Source of the DNA: Rhodococcoides kyotonense
GTDB lineage: Bacteria > Actinomycetota > Actinomycetes > Mycobacteriales > Mycobacteriaceae
Assembly: GCF_001645385.1 (NCBI RefSeq)
Contig: NZ_LVHI01000023.1
Coordinates: 539,969 to 603,968 of the forward strand
Length of the DNA: 64,000 nucleotides
Direction of reading: 5' to 3'
Shown here in pieces: positions 40,568 to 48,833 of this stretch; position 1 is the first letter of the stretch; every line of letters begins with the position of its first letter. A model generated the notes under the pieces. It worked only from the letters and a program-made list of their open reading frames with translations, searched no databases and had not been told where the DNA came from. The position numbers and the translations under genes are program-made.

Positions 40568-43246
40568 ATGGCAGGAAAGACCAGCACTCGAAGTTCGCGA
40601 GCCGGCGGTGCCGGGGATTCGACGACGTCGCGTGCTTCGGGGGGATCGCGGAAGTCCTCCGGAGGACGAACGACGCGGACGGTGTCGACACCACGCAAAG
40701 CGACGGCACCGCGTAAGTCCAGCCCGGCGAAAGCCACTACGCGCACGCCGGCCGCGCGCAGGCCCGCCAAGAAGAAGTCCGGCGGGGGTGCGCTGAACGC
40801 GGTAGGCCGCGGCATCTCGTCGACCTGGTCGATGGCAGCCAAGGGCGTCGGCGCGACGACACGGACGGTCAGCAAGGCCAAGGACATCGAGCACGGTCAC
40901 CGCCGCGACGGCATCGCCCTCGGGTTGATCGCCGTCAGCGTCGTCGTCGCAGCAGCCGTCTGGGTCAGCGCAGGCGGCCCCGTCGGTGAGTGGATCGAAA
41001 TCGCGGTACGCGCCCTCGTCGGCGACGCCGGGTACATCGTGCCGGTACTCGGCGTGGCGCTCGCCGTCGTACTGATGCGGTCCGAGCCGAACCCCGAGAT
41101 TCGCCCCCGGCTGGTTCTCGGTTCGATTCTGGTAGCTCTGCCGGTTCTCGGAATGTGGCACCTGGCCGCAGGATCGCCCGCGGATTCTGCGGGCCGCGCG
41201 ACGGGCGGCGGCTTCTTCGGCTACGTCGCAGGCGGCCCGCTGGCCGACGGTGTCACGGTCTGGCTCGCCGTTCCGCTGCTGCTCCTCGCCGGGCTGTTCG
41301 GCGTACTCCTGCTGACCGGAACGACGGTCCGTGACGTCCCGGGTCGGCTGCGGTCGCTCTTCGGCACCGACAGCCGGGGCGACGAGTACGGCGACTACGA
41401 CCCCGCCGATTTCGGTTCCGAGTTCGACGACGGCTACGGCGGTTACGACGACAGCGCTCTCGACGGCTACCCCGTCGACGGTGCCGATCCGTACAGTTCC
41501 ACAGGCTCCACTCCTGCCGAAAACTATCCGACCGAGGAATACGTCCCGGTCAAGCGCCCGCGGTCGCGTCGAACGCCGCCGCCCGAGGCGCCGACCGAGG
41601 TCATCCCGCCGGGACCCGAACCCACGCCGGAACCCGTCGCGGCACCTGCTGCTGAGGCGCCTTCCCGTCCGAAGCCGAAGCCCGTCGTCAAGGCGACCGA
41701 ACCGAAGCCGACGTCCGACGAGGACAAGATCGTCGTCGATCGCGTCGTGGACGGCGACTACACACTGCCGTCGCTGTCGCTGCTGATCGACGGGGATCCG
41801 CCCAAGACGCGCAGCCAGGCCAACGACGCGATGATCGAGGCCATCTCCGAGGTGCTCGAGCAGTTCAAGATCGACGCCGCGGTCACCGGCTTCACCCGAG
41901 GCCCGACGGTCACCCGGTACGAGGTCGAGCTCGGTCCCGGTGTCAAGGTCGAGAAGATCACCGCGCTGCATCGCAACATCGCGTACGCAGTGGCCACCGA
42001 CAACGTGCGTCTCCTCGCGCCGATCCCGGGCAAGTCCGCCGTCGGCATCGAGGTGCCCAACTCCGACCGTGAGATGGTGCGTCTCGCCGACGTGCTGACC
42101 GCGCCGTCGACGCGCAAGGATCACCATCCGCTGGTGATCGGGCTCGGCAAGGACATCGAGGGTGACTTCGTCAGCGCGAACCTCGCGAAGATGCCGCACC
42201 TCCTCGTCGCCGGTTCCACGGGTTCGGGTAAGTCGAGCTTCGTGAACTCGATGCTCGTCTCGCTGCTCGCACGTGCGACGCCCGAGGAAGTGCGGATGAT
42301 CCTGATCGACCCGAAGATGGTCGAGCTGACGCCGTACGAAGGAATCCCGCACCTCATCACCCCGATCATCACGCAGCCGAAGAAGGCAGCGGCGGCGCTC
42401 GCCTGGTTGGTCGAGGAGATGGAGCAGCGCTATCAGGACATGCAGGTCAACAAGGTCCGGCACATCGACGACTTCAACAAGAAGGTCAAGTCGGGCGAGA
42501 TCACGGCGCCGCTCGGTAGCGAGCGCGTGTACCGGCCGTACCCGTACATCCTGGCGATCGTCGACGAGCTCGCCGACCTGATGATGACCGCGCCCCGCGA
42601 CGTCGAGGACGCGATCGTCCGCATCACGCAGAAGGCGCGTGCGGCCGGTATCCACCTCGTGCTGGCCACGCAGCGACCGTCCGTCGACGTCGTCACCGGT
42701 CTGATCAAGACGAATGTGCCGTCACGACTCGCGTTCGCGACGTCGTCGCTCACCGACTCGCGCGTCATTCTCGATCAGCCGGGCGCCGAGAAGCTCATCG
42801 GAATGGGCGACGCCCTGTTCCTGCCGATGGGTGCGGGAAAGCCGACGCGTCTGCAGGGTGCATTCATCACCGACGAGGAAATCGGCGCTGTCGTCGACTT
42901 CGCGAAGAACCAGGCGGAGCCGGAATACAACGAGACCGTCACCGCGGCCAAGGCGTCGGACAAGAAGGACGTCGATCCGGACATCGGCGACGACCTCGAC
43001 GTGCTGCTGCAGGCGGTGGAGCTCGTCGTGACGAGTCAGTTCGGTTCGACGTCGATGCTGCAGCGCAAGCTCCGCGTCGGATTCGCGAAAGCGGGCAGGC
43101 TGATGGATCTCATGGAGAACCGGGGAGTGGTCGGGCCGAGCGAAGGCTCCAAGGCCCGCGAAGTGCTCGTCAAGCCGGAGGAGCTCGACGGTCTGCTCTG
43201 GTCGATCAAGGGCGGCGACCCGGACGAGGCGCCTGCCGAGGAGTGA
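40568..43246 (+). CDS. ftsK: FtsK/SpoIIIE-family DNA translocase
   Basis: This 892-residue protein has a basic, Ser/Thr/Arg-rich N-terminus (about 110 residues), four transmembrane helices (about 115-260), a linker rich in Asp, Pro and Glu, and then the motor. Walker A is [16 protein letters not shown], the Walker B region is [15 protein letters not shown] and [10 protein letters not shown], and the C-terminal winged-helix gamma domain follows from about residue 820. It pumps chromosomal DNA through the division septum and helps resolve dimers. TAGCCT (40556-40561) lies 6 nt before the ATG. argA and pgsA follow as in mycobacteria. Confidence 0.95.
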   Translation: MAGKTSTRSSRAGGAGDSTTSRASGGSRKSSGGRTTRTVSTPRKATAPRKSSPAKATTRTPAARRPAKKKSGGGALNAVGRGISSTWSMAAKGVGATTRTVSKAKDIEHGHRRDGIALGLIAVSVVVAAAVWVSAGGPVGEWIEIAVRALVGDAGYIVPVLGVALAVVLMRSEPNPEIRPRLVLGSILVALPVLGMWHLAAGSPADSAGRATGGGFFGYVAGGPLADGVTVWLAVPLLLLAGLFGVLLLTGTTVRDVPGRLRSLFGTDSRGDEYGDYDPADFGSEFDDGYGGYDDSALDGYPVDGADPYSSTGSTPAENYPTEEYVPVKRPRSRRTPPPEAPTEVIPPGPEPTPEPVAAPAAEAPSRPKPKPVVKATEPKPTSDEDKIVVDRVVDGDYTLPSLSLLIDGDPPKTRSQANDAMIEAISEVLEQFKIDAAVTGFTRGPTVTRYEVELGPGVKVEKITALHRNIAYAVATDNVRLLAPIPGKSAVGIEVPNSDREMVRLADVLTAPSTRKDHHPLVIGLGKDIEGDFVSANLAKMPHLLVAGSTGSGKSSFVNSMLVSLLARATPEEVRMILIDPKMVELTPYEGIPHLITPIITQPKKAAAALAWLVEEMEQRYQDMQVNKVRHIDDFNKKVKSGEITAPLGSERVYRPYPYILAIVDELADLMMTAPRDVEDAIVRITQKARAAGIHLVLATQRPSVDVVTGLIKTNVPSRLAFATSSLTDSRVILDQPGAEKLIGMGDALFLPMGAGKPTRLQGAFITDEEIGAVVDFAKNQAEPEYNETVTAAKASDKKDVDPDIGDDLDVLLQAVELVVTSQFGSTSMLQRKLRVGFAKAGRLMDLMENRGVVGPSEGSKAREVLVKPEELDGLLWSIKGGDPDEAPAEE

Positions 43247-43258
43247 TGCGCCTGCGGT

Positions 43259-43306
43259 GCCCGTGCGCGGTTGGTACGACCCTGGGCCAACCAATTACGC
43301 ACGGGC
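43259..43306. terminator. Imperfect 17-bp hairpin between ftsK and the YciI-like gene
   Basis: GCCCGTGCGCGGTTGGT (43259-43275) pairs with ACCAATTACGCACGGGC (43290-43306) over 9 bp and 5 bp, with one C/A mismatch and two G-U pairs between, around a 14-nt loop. It lies between convergent stops and is a probable bidirectional terminator. Confidence 0.55.
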
Positions 43307-43318
43307 CGCGCAGCGGCA

Positions 43319-43600
43319 CTAAGCGAACGCGCCCATGACGGGGGTCCATTCGGTGACGACGGACGCCTCGACGAGGTTCTCGACCTGGAACGGGTCCTGA
43401 GCGAACAGCTCGACCACGGACTCGCGGTCGGTGCCTTCGACGATGATGAGTGCGCCGCTGCCGTCGGCGAACGGGCCGCTGGACACGAGGGTCTTCTTCT
43501 CCAGCAGGTCCCTCAGCCATTCGCGGTGCGTCGCACGGTGCGTGTCACGCCCGTCGGTGGTGCTGGGCGAGTACGTGTAGACAACGGAGAACAACGCCAT
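43319..43600 (-). CDS. YciI-like protein
   Basis: This 93-residue ferredoxin-like-fold protein of the YciI family begins MALFSVVYTYSP. It has the conserved His and Asp of the family (TDGRDTHRATHREWLRDL and LFAQDPFQV). The function of stand-alone members is mostly unknown; some are chlorohydroquinone-type lyases. ATG 43600 has GAAGGAA about 9 nt upstream. It lies 50 nt below argA and is probably co-transcribed. Confidence 0.85.
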   Translation of the reverse strand: MALFSVVYTYSPSTTDGRDTHRATHREWLRDLLEKKTLVSSGPFADGSGALIIVEGTDRESVVELFAQDPFQVENLVEASVVTEWTPVMGAFA

Positions 43601-43650
43601 GGAACTGATTCCTTCGTTCGAGCAGTGAGAAAGGGACAGCACGAATCCTG

Positions 43651-44235
43651 TCAGAGCGACAGCAGCATGCGGGTATTGCCGAGTGTGTTGGGCTTCACGT
43701 AGCTCAGATCCAGGAATTCGGCGACGCCGGTGTCGTAGGACCGGCACATCTCGGCGTACACCTCGGCGGTGACCGGGGTGCCGTCGATCTCGGCGAATCC
43801 GTGGCGTGCGAAGAAGTCGACCTCGAAGGTCAGTACGAACAGACGGCCGAGCGACAACTCACGCGCGACGCTGATCAGCTTCTCGACGATGAGGTGGCCC
43901 GCGCCGTGACCCTTGGCCGACGGATCGACCGCGACGGTGCGCACCTCGCCCAGATCCGCCCACAGGACGTGCAGCGCGCCGCAGCCGATGACCGTGCCTG
44001 CGCGCTCGGCGACCCAGAACTCCTGCACCGCCTCGTACAGCGTGACGAGGTTCTTCTCCAGCAGGATCTTGCCCGCGTAGATGTCGATCAGCCGCTTGAT
44101 CTCGGGGATGTCGGACGTGCGCGCGCGTCGAACCTGCAGTTCGTCGCCGCCGTGTGGCCGGGCGACGTCGGTAGGTGCTGGTTCTTCGGTCGCGTCGACG
44201 CCCAGTCGACTCGCCCGGTTCGGCGCAGAAGTCAT
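43651..44235 (-). CDS. argA: Amino-acid N-acetyltransferase, short GNAT type (ArgA, Rv2747-like)
   Basis: This 194-residue single GNAT domain is preceded by about 30 unconserved residues. The first strand is QVRRARTSDIPEIKRLID, the acetyl-CoA loop is VAVDPSAKGHGAGHLI, and the end carries FFARHGFAEIDGTPVTAEVYAEM. In M. tuberculosis the equivalent gene, beside ftsK and pgsA3, encodes an N-acetylglutamate synthase that starts arginine synthesis. ATG 44235 gives an N-terminus of reasonable length. It is divergent from pgsA. Confidence 0.85.
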   Translation of the reverse strand: MTSAPNRASRLGVDATEEPAPTDVARPHGGDELQVRRARTSDIPEIKRLIDIYAGKILLEKNLVTLYEAVQEFWVAERAGTVIGCGALHVLWADLGEVRTVAVDPSAKGHGAGHLIVEKLISVARELSLGRLFVLTFEVDFFARHGFAEIDGTPVTAEVYAEMCRSYDTGVAEFLDLSYVKPNTLGNTRMLLSL

Positions 44236-44351
44236 GTGGTGAACAGTAGTCAACGCCCCAACCGATATTCTTTCCGTGTGTCCGTCACCGAAGAGCTTCC
44301 CCTGCGGCAAGGACATCGTTGTCGACCGAGCTCGCGCGGGGGCGGGGCAGT

Positions 44352-44975
44352 ATGACCGAACCCGTCGTTCCCAGCTCTCGATTGCCACACGGCAATTCCA
44401 CGACAGGAAGTTCCGACCCCGTACCCGTCGTCAACATAGCCAACGTGCTCACGGTCCTCCGTATAGCGCTCGTACCCGTGTTTCTCGTCGTCCTGTTCGC
44501 CGACGGCGGCCACGACACGACGTGGCGCATCGGCGCGACAGTCGTGTTCGCGGCGGCGGCCATCACCGACAGAATCGACGGCCAGCTCGCCCGGAAGTAC
44601 GGTCTCGTCACCGACTTCGGCAAGATGGCCGACCCGATAGCCGACAAAGCGCTCATCGGTGCGGCACTGATCGGATTGTCGATACTGGGTGACCTGCCGT
44701 GGTGGGTCACCGTCGTCATCGCGGTGCGCGAGGTGGGCATCACCCTGGTGCGCTTCGCCGTCATCCGGCACGGCGTCATTCCCGCGGGTCGCGGCGGCAA
44801 GGTCAAGACTCTCGTGCAGAGCTTCGCGATCGGCATGTATCTCGCCCCGCTGCCGGACGAAGTTCGCTTCGCATCGGTGACGCTGATGGGACTCGCGGTC
44901 TTCCTGACGGTCTACACCGGTCTCGACTACGTCGTACAGGCCGTCCGTCTGCGGCGTGGAGTGTCGTCGTCGTGA
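44352..44975 (+). CDS. pgsA: CDP-diacylglycerol--glycerol-3-phosphate phosphatidyltransferase (PgsA3-like)
   Basis: This 207-residue membrane enzyme has about five helices. The CDP-alcohol phosphotransferase signature D-x2-DG-x2-AR-x8-G-x3-D-x3-D is fully present in DRIDGQLARKYG and TDFGKMADPIADK. It makes phosphatidylglycerol phosphate, the precursor of PG and cardiolipin. ATG 44352, preceded by GGGGCGGGG, was chosen over a TTG 33 nt upstream. It overlaps the next gene by 4 nt. Confidence 0.92.
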   Translation: MTEPVVPSSRLPHGNSTTGSSDPVPVVNIANVLTVLRIALVPVFLVVLFADGGHDTTWRIGATVVFAAAAITDRIDGQLARKYGLVTDFGKMADPIADKALIGAALIGLSILGDLPWWVTVVIAVREVGITLVRFAVIRHGVIPAGRGGKVKTLVQSFAIGMYLAPLPDEVRFASVTLMGLAVFLTVYTGLDYVVQAVRLRRGVSSS

Positions 44976-45472
44976 CGGATCCGCTCGTGGACGGAATCGG
45001 GGTGGACCGGCTCGTCGCCGAGCTGACGCGTCGCGGCCAGACCGTCGCGACCGCCGAGTCGCTGACGGCGGGCCTGCTGGCCGCAACCGTGGCAGGCGTC
45101 CCCGGCGCGAGCGCGGTGTTGCGCGGCGGACTGGTCGTCTACGCCACCGATCTGAAGTCGACGCTGGCCGGCGTCGATCGCGACGTGCTGGATACCGATG
45201 GGCCGGTCGCGGCCACCACGGCCGCCTCCCTCGCGGACGGTGCCCGCCGAACCTGCTCGGCCGACTGGGGCGTCGGACTCACCGGAGTCGCGGGACCCGA
45301 TTCGCAGGACGGGCATCCCGTGGGCACGGTCTTCGTCGGTATCGCGGGCCCCGACGGCACCGACGTGAACGAACTCCGACTGTCGGGCGACCGCTGGACG
45401 ATCCGACGGGATACAGTCCGTGAAGCCGTGTCGGAACTGCTCCGACGCGTGCTGAGCGGTACGGACGTATAG
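44972..45472 (+). CDS. pncC: Nicotinamide-nucleotide amidohydrolase (CinA C-terminal domain)
   Basis: This 166-residue protein consists only of the CinA C-terminal domain: [24 protein letters not shown] near the N-terminus, then [17 protein letters not shown] and [23 protein letters not shown]. PncC deamidates nicotinamide mononucleotide to nicotinic acid mononucleotide in NAD recycling. GTG 44972 overlaps the pgsA stop. Confidence 0.9.
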   Translation: MTDPLVDGIGVDRLVAELTRRGQTVATAESLTAGLLAATVAGVPGASAVLRGGLVVYATDLKSTLAGVDRDVLDTDGPVAATTAASLADGARRTCSADWGVGLTGVAGPDSQDGHPVGTVFVGIAGPDGTDVNELRLSGDRWTIRRDTVREAVSELLRRVLSGTDV

Positions 45473-45476
45473 GGTC

Positions 45477-45505
45477 GGGAACCAATCGGACCGTGTCGAG
45501 CGTTG
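45477..45505 (+). promoter_or_regulatory. SigE (ECF)-type promoter for clgR-pspA-pspM
   Basis: GGGAACC (45477-45483), 17 nt, CGTTG (45501-45505) matches the extracytoplasmic-function sigma consensus of mycobacterial SigE (GGAAC with SGTT). It lies just after the pncC stop and about 40 nt before the clgR ATG. SigE drives the homologous operon in M. tuberculosis. Confidence 0.6.
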
Positions 45506-45543
45506 TAGCTTACGACGGTTCACAGACTCTGAGGAGGAGCGAG

Positions 45544-45885
45544 ATGGCGCTGCTATTGCGTGAAGCACTCGGCGACAGTCTGCGGCGCACTCGCGTTGCG
45601 CAGAGTCGCACGTTGCGCGAGGTCTCGAACACCGCCCGCGTCAGCCTCGGATACCTGTCCGAGGTCGAACGTGGACGCAAGGAGGCATCGAGTGAGCTCC
45701 TGAACGCGATCTGCGAAGCCCTGGCGGTTCCGCTGTCCGACGTCCTGAACGACGTCAGCGAGAGCCTGTCCGAGTCGACTGCAGCCGAGAAGCCCACTGT
45801 CGACGCCGCCGAGCAGTCGCCGCGTATCGCCGGAGACACCCGAGTGGTCATTCCAGCCCCTGCACGCGCACTTGCTGCCGCCTGA
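45544..45885 (+). CDS. clgR: ClgR-family XRE transcriptional regulator
   Basis: This 113-residue protein has an HTH_3/XRE domain in residues 7-65 ([40 protein letters not shown]) and a variable C-terminal tail ending in Ala-rich residues. ClgR activates clp protease genes and, in mycobacteria, the psp genes downstream. The ATG follows GAGGAGGAG. The C-terminal alanines may serve as a Clp degron, as known for ClgR in relatives. Confidence 0.92.
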   Translation: MALLLREALGDSLRRTRVAQSRTLREVSNTARVSLGYLSEVERGRKEASSELLNAICEALAVPLSDVLNDVSESLSESTAAEKPTVDAAEQSPRIAGDTRVVIPAPARALAAA

Positions 45886-45985
45886 TTCGTCATCGGCGCT
45901 AGTGTGAAACTTGCAGTTCGCACGACACCAGCATCGACCCACACGCGTCTGACGCGGCGCCCTGAGATGGAGGCAGGATCAACCC

Positions 45986-46795
45986 ATGGCTAATCCTTTC
46001 GTCAAGGCCTGGAAGTACATGATGGCGCTCTTCAATTCCAAGATCGACGAGAAGGCCGACCCCAAGGTTCAGATTCAGCAGGCAATCGAGGACGCGCAGC
46101 GGCAGCATCAGGCGCTGTCCCAGCAGGCCGCCTCGGTGATCGGCAACCAGCGTCAGCTGGAGATGAAGCTGAGCCGTCAACTCGACGAGGTCGAGAAGCT
46201 GAATGCGAACGCGCGTCAGGCCGTCACGTTGGCGGACCAGGCAGCTGCCGCGGGTGACACCGAGAAGGCGACGCAGTACACCAACGCGGCCGAGGCGTTC
46301 GCCGCTCAGCTGGTCACGGCAGAGCAGGGTGTCGAGGACCTGAAGGTGCTCCACGACCAGTCGTTGCAGGCGGCGTCGCAGGCCAAGAAGGCAGTCGAGC
46401 AGAACGCCATGGCGTTGCAGGCGAAGGTCGCCGAGCGCACCAAGCTGCTCAGCCAGCTCGAGCAGGCGAAGATGCAGGAGAAGGTCAGCGAGTCGCTGCG
46501 GTCGATGGACAGCACGCTGGCTGCCCCCGGAAACACGCCGAGCCTCGACGCAGTGCGCGACAAGATCGAACGTCGTTACGCGGACGCGCTCGGTTCGGCC
46601 GAGCTGGCTCAGAACTCGGTGTCCGGCCGCATGATGGAAGTTCAGCAGGCGTCGGTGCAGATGGCAGGACACAGCAGGCTCGAGCAGATCCGTGCCTCGA
46701 TGGCGGGCGACTCGCTGCCGTCGGGCAACACGGCCGCGCAGAAGCCGTCGATTGCCAAGCCGAACACCACGCCGGAACCTCCCGTTCAGAACTGA
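45986..46795 (+). CDS. pspA: Phage-shock protein A / 35 kDa antigen homologue
   Basis: This 269-residue coiled-coil protein of the PspA/IM30 family starts [16 protein letters not shown], the amphipathic membrane-sensing helix. It has long heptad-rich helices through about residue 215 and a disordered Pro/Thr tail. It is thought to bind stressed membranes and to control ClgR. GGAGG lies upstream of the ATG. The 100-nt gap after clgR contains an imperfect GTGAAACT...AGTTCGCAC repeat at about 45903-45921. Confidence 0.93.
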   Translation: MANPFVKAWKYMMALFNSKIDEKADPKVQIQQAIEDAQRQHQALSQQAASVIGNQRQLEMKLSRQLDEVEKLNANARQAVTLADQAAAAGDTEKATQYTNAAEAFAAQLVTAEQGVEDLKVLHDQSLQAASQAKKAVEQNAMALQAKVAERTKLLSQLEQAKMQEKVSESLRSMDSTLAAPGNTPSLDAVRDKIERRYADALGSAELAQNSVSGRMMEVQQASVQMAGHSRLEQIRASMAGDSLPSGNTAAQKPSIAKPNTTPEPPVQN

Positions 46796-46816
46796 CACGG
46801 ACAGATTTCTCGGACG

Positions 46817-47650
46817 ATGAACAGCCAGGATCATGGCCGACCACGACAGTGGTCGGCCATGCCCGTTTCGCAGACGGTGCCCCGCGTGCGCGGCGCCGCG
46901 AGTTCGGCGCGCAGGATGGGCGAATCGCTCGTCGACGCCGCCAGCCGATGGAACGATCCGCGCCAGAAGCAGATTCGTCGAATTCGGCGTGCCCGTCGTC
47001 GTGGGTCGTGGTTCGGCGGCGCGTCGGGAGTGTCGGCCGTGTCGACGGCGGGGCTCGCGGTGACGTCGATGCCCGAGTGGACGATGGTCGCCACCGGTGG
47101 CAGTGCCCTGGTGCTCGCGGTCCCGGCGGTGTTGGCGATAGGTCGCTATCGCACGCTGAAAGCGCAGCCGCTGCCTCCTGCGCGGCCCGGTCGTGCCACG
47201 TTGCCGGACCGCTCGTCGGCGGCTCACGCGCCCATGACGCGTCTCACCGGTGCCCAGCGGAGTCTGTACGAGCTCACCGGCATACTCGCGCGTTCCGAGT
47301 CCGTCGACCCGGTCGAACTGGCGGAGACGACGGATGTCGCCACATCAGCGGCGAACGCACTCACGGCGATGTCGGCCGACGTCGTGTCGATGGAACGCGC
47401 GGCCGCGTCGAACAGTGCAGCGGCCGAGCATCTCGCGCCGACGATTCGGGGCGCCGCAGACCAGCTGCATCGCGGCGTCGATCAGTTCGAGGAACTCGTC
47501 GCCGCTGCTGCACGGTTGACGGCGCCCGCGCAGTTACCGTCGAGCACAATCGACATGCGGCGCGCCGAGCTGACGTCGGCGACCGATCGGCTCGACGGGT
47601 GGGCGACTGCTCTGGCCGAACTCGCCGAGATCCGGCGTCGTCACCCCTAG
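46817..47650 (+). CDS. pspM: PspM-like membrane protein (Rv2743c homologue)
   Basis: This protein of up to 277 residues has one hydrophobic hairpin near residues 67-107 (WFGGASGVSAVSTAGLAVTSMP; WTMVATGGSALVLAVPAVLAIG), flanked by Arg-rich segments, and an Ala-rich helical C-terminal half. Position directly after pspA and layout fit PspM, the membrane partner of PspA in mycobacteria. Two starts are possible: ATG 46817 with a poor ribosome site, or ATG 46859, which lies inside a perfect hairpin (46832-46861). No PspN/Rv2742c-like gene follows. Confidence 0.75.
   Translation: MNSQDHGRPRQWSAMPVSQTVPRVRGAASSARRMGESLVDAASRWNDPRQKQIRRIRRARRRGSWFGGASGVSAVSTAGLAVTSMPEWTMVATGGSALVLAVPAVLAIGRYRTLKAQPLPPARPGRATLPDRSSAAHAPMTRLTGAQRSLYELTGILARSESVDPVELAETTDVATSAANALTAMSADVVSMERAAASNSAAAEHLAPTIRGAADQLHRGVDQFEELVAAAARLTAPAQLPSSTIDMRRAELTSATDRLDGWATALAELAEIRRRHP
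46832..46861 (+). promoter_or_regulatory. Perfect 13-bp hairpin at the start of pspM
   Basis: CATGGCCGACCAC (46832-46844) and GTGGTCGGCCATG (46849-46861) pair perfectly around the loop GACA. It begins 37 nt after the pspA stop. The downstream arm ends with the candidate pspM start codon ATG 46859-46861. It could be an attenuating terminator or a structure that hides the start codon. Confidence 0.65.
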
Positions 47651-47761
47651 GCGAACGGCCTCAGGGTGTTCCCCCATCTTTCCCTGAACTCGCTGCTGAC
47701 CTGGTGATTTCCCGCTTTCACCGTGTGAGGATCGATCTCGACACACGAAGAAGGGAAAGCC

Positions 47762-47935
47762 ATGCTCTGGAAAATCCTCGGAATCATCGTCCTGGTCTGG
47801 ATCGCGTTCGCCGTCCTGGGAGCAGTCGTCAAGGGTCTGTTCTGGGTGGCCGTCGCGGCCGCGATCGCGTTCGGAATCTACTGGCTCGTCAAGGCCATCG
47901 GCTCGGCCGAGAACCGCGACCTCACGAAGCTGTAG
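47762..47935 (+). CDS. 57-residue membrane protein after pspM
   Basis: ATG 47762 follows AGAAGGGAAAGCC, an excellent ribosome-binding site, and ends in TAG at 47933-47935. The product begins MLWKILGIIVLVWIAFAVLGAVV and has two hydrophobic segments (about 4-22 and 26-45), then a short charged tail (AENRDLTKL). It is the next gene downstream of the psp genes, 111 nt after pspM, and overlaps the converging dagK gene by 14 nt. The family is not recognised. It may be a membrane stress protein in place of PspN or simply a small protein of its own unit. Confidence 0.75.
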   Translation: MLWKILGIIVLVWIAFAVLGAVVKGLFWVAVAAAIAFGIYWLVKAIGSAENRDLTKL

Positions 47936-48833
47936 CACTGCCGTGCAGCGGTGACGTCTCGCCGACGAGCACCGTCACCGCTCGCGGGACCGCTTCGATG
48001 CGGACCGGAAGTGGCGGAAACCGTTCGCCATCGGCATAGGCGACCATCCCCGGCGCCGTCAATCTCACGTGAGACGAGCGGTGCACGTCGACCTCGGGAA
48101 GCTCGACGTGCGTTCCCTTGTACAGCGTGGGGGACAGTCGCACGAGACGTGTCCGCGAACTCGCGCGGACCACGGTGACGTCCAGCAGGCCGTCGTCGAC
48201 GCGGGCGTCGGGGCAGATCGCCATTCCGCCACCGTACGTGGGTCCGTTGCCCACGGTCACCAGCGTCGCCTCGAGATCGAGTGTCACGTCGTCGAGTTCG
48301 ATCGAATACGGGATGGGGCGCAGCTTCGTCAGTTCGAGCACCATCGCGAGGTTGTAGCGCAGCGGACCCCGCGGCCATCGGAGCCGGTTGGCGCGCTCGG
48401 TGACGAGGCTGTCGAATCCGCTGGACAGTACCGTCGCAAACCATCGATTGTCGGCTCGGCCGAGGTCCATCGTGCGCCGAGAATTGCGTGCGACGATGTC
48501 CGCGGCAGCGGCCTGATCGCCGTGCGGCACACCGAGCAACCGCGCAAGATCGTTACCGGTGCCCGCAGGCACCACCGCGAGTGCCGTCGACGTGGTGGCG
48601 ACGGCCTGCAGGGCGAGATTGACCATGCCGTCACCGCCGACGACCACGACGGTGTCGGACCCGGTGCGGACGATGCGCCGGGTCGCGTCGAGTGCGTCGC
48701 CGGGGGTGCGGCCCACCACCGTCGTGACATCCAGACCTCGCTCCCGTAGCCGCGTGGTGACGGCCTCGGTGATGGCGGGCGCACGGCCGTTCCCCGCAAC
48801 GGGGTTGGTCAGGACCGTGACCGATCGAGTCAT
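47922..48833 (-). CDS. dagK: Diacylglycerol kinase-type lipid kinase
   Basis: This 303-residue protein of the DAGK catalytic family (YegS/DgkB, Rv2252 type) begins VTVLTNPVAGNGRA and has the nucleotide-binding motif VVVGGDGMVNLAL, followed by PAGTGNDLARLLGVP. The C-terminal domain has TVGNGPTYGGGMAICPDARVDDGLLDV. It phosphorylates diacylglycerol or a related lipid, giving phosphatidic acid. ATG 48833 overlaps the stop of the upstream agpS-like gene (ATGA), so both are co-translated. Confidence 0.88.
   Translation of the reverse strand: MTRSVTVLTNPVAGNGRAPAITEAVTTRLRERGLDVTTVVGRTPGDALDATRRIVRTGSDTVVVVGGDGMVNLALQAVATTSTALAVVPAGTGNDLARLLGVPHGDQAAAADIVARNSRRTMDLGRADNRWFATVLSSGFDSLVTERANRLRWPRGPLRYNLAMVLELTKLRPIPYSIELDDVTLDLEATLVTVGNGPTYGGGMAICPDARVDDGLLDVTVVRASSRTRLVRLSPTLYKGTHVELPEVDVHRSSHVRLTAPGMVAYADGERFPPLPVRIEAVPRAVTVLVGETSPLHGSATAS

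Noticed and set aside
45900-45925. Imperfect repeat GTGAAACT...AGTTCGCAC between clgR and pspA as a ClgR operator
   Set aside because: The symmetry is broken by an unequal insertion and I cannot match it to a known ClgR box, so it is only mentioned in the pspA entry.
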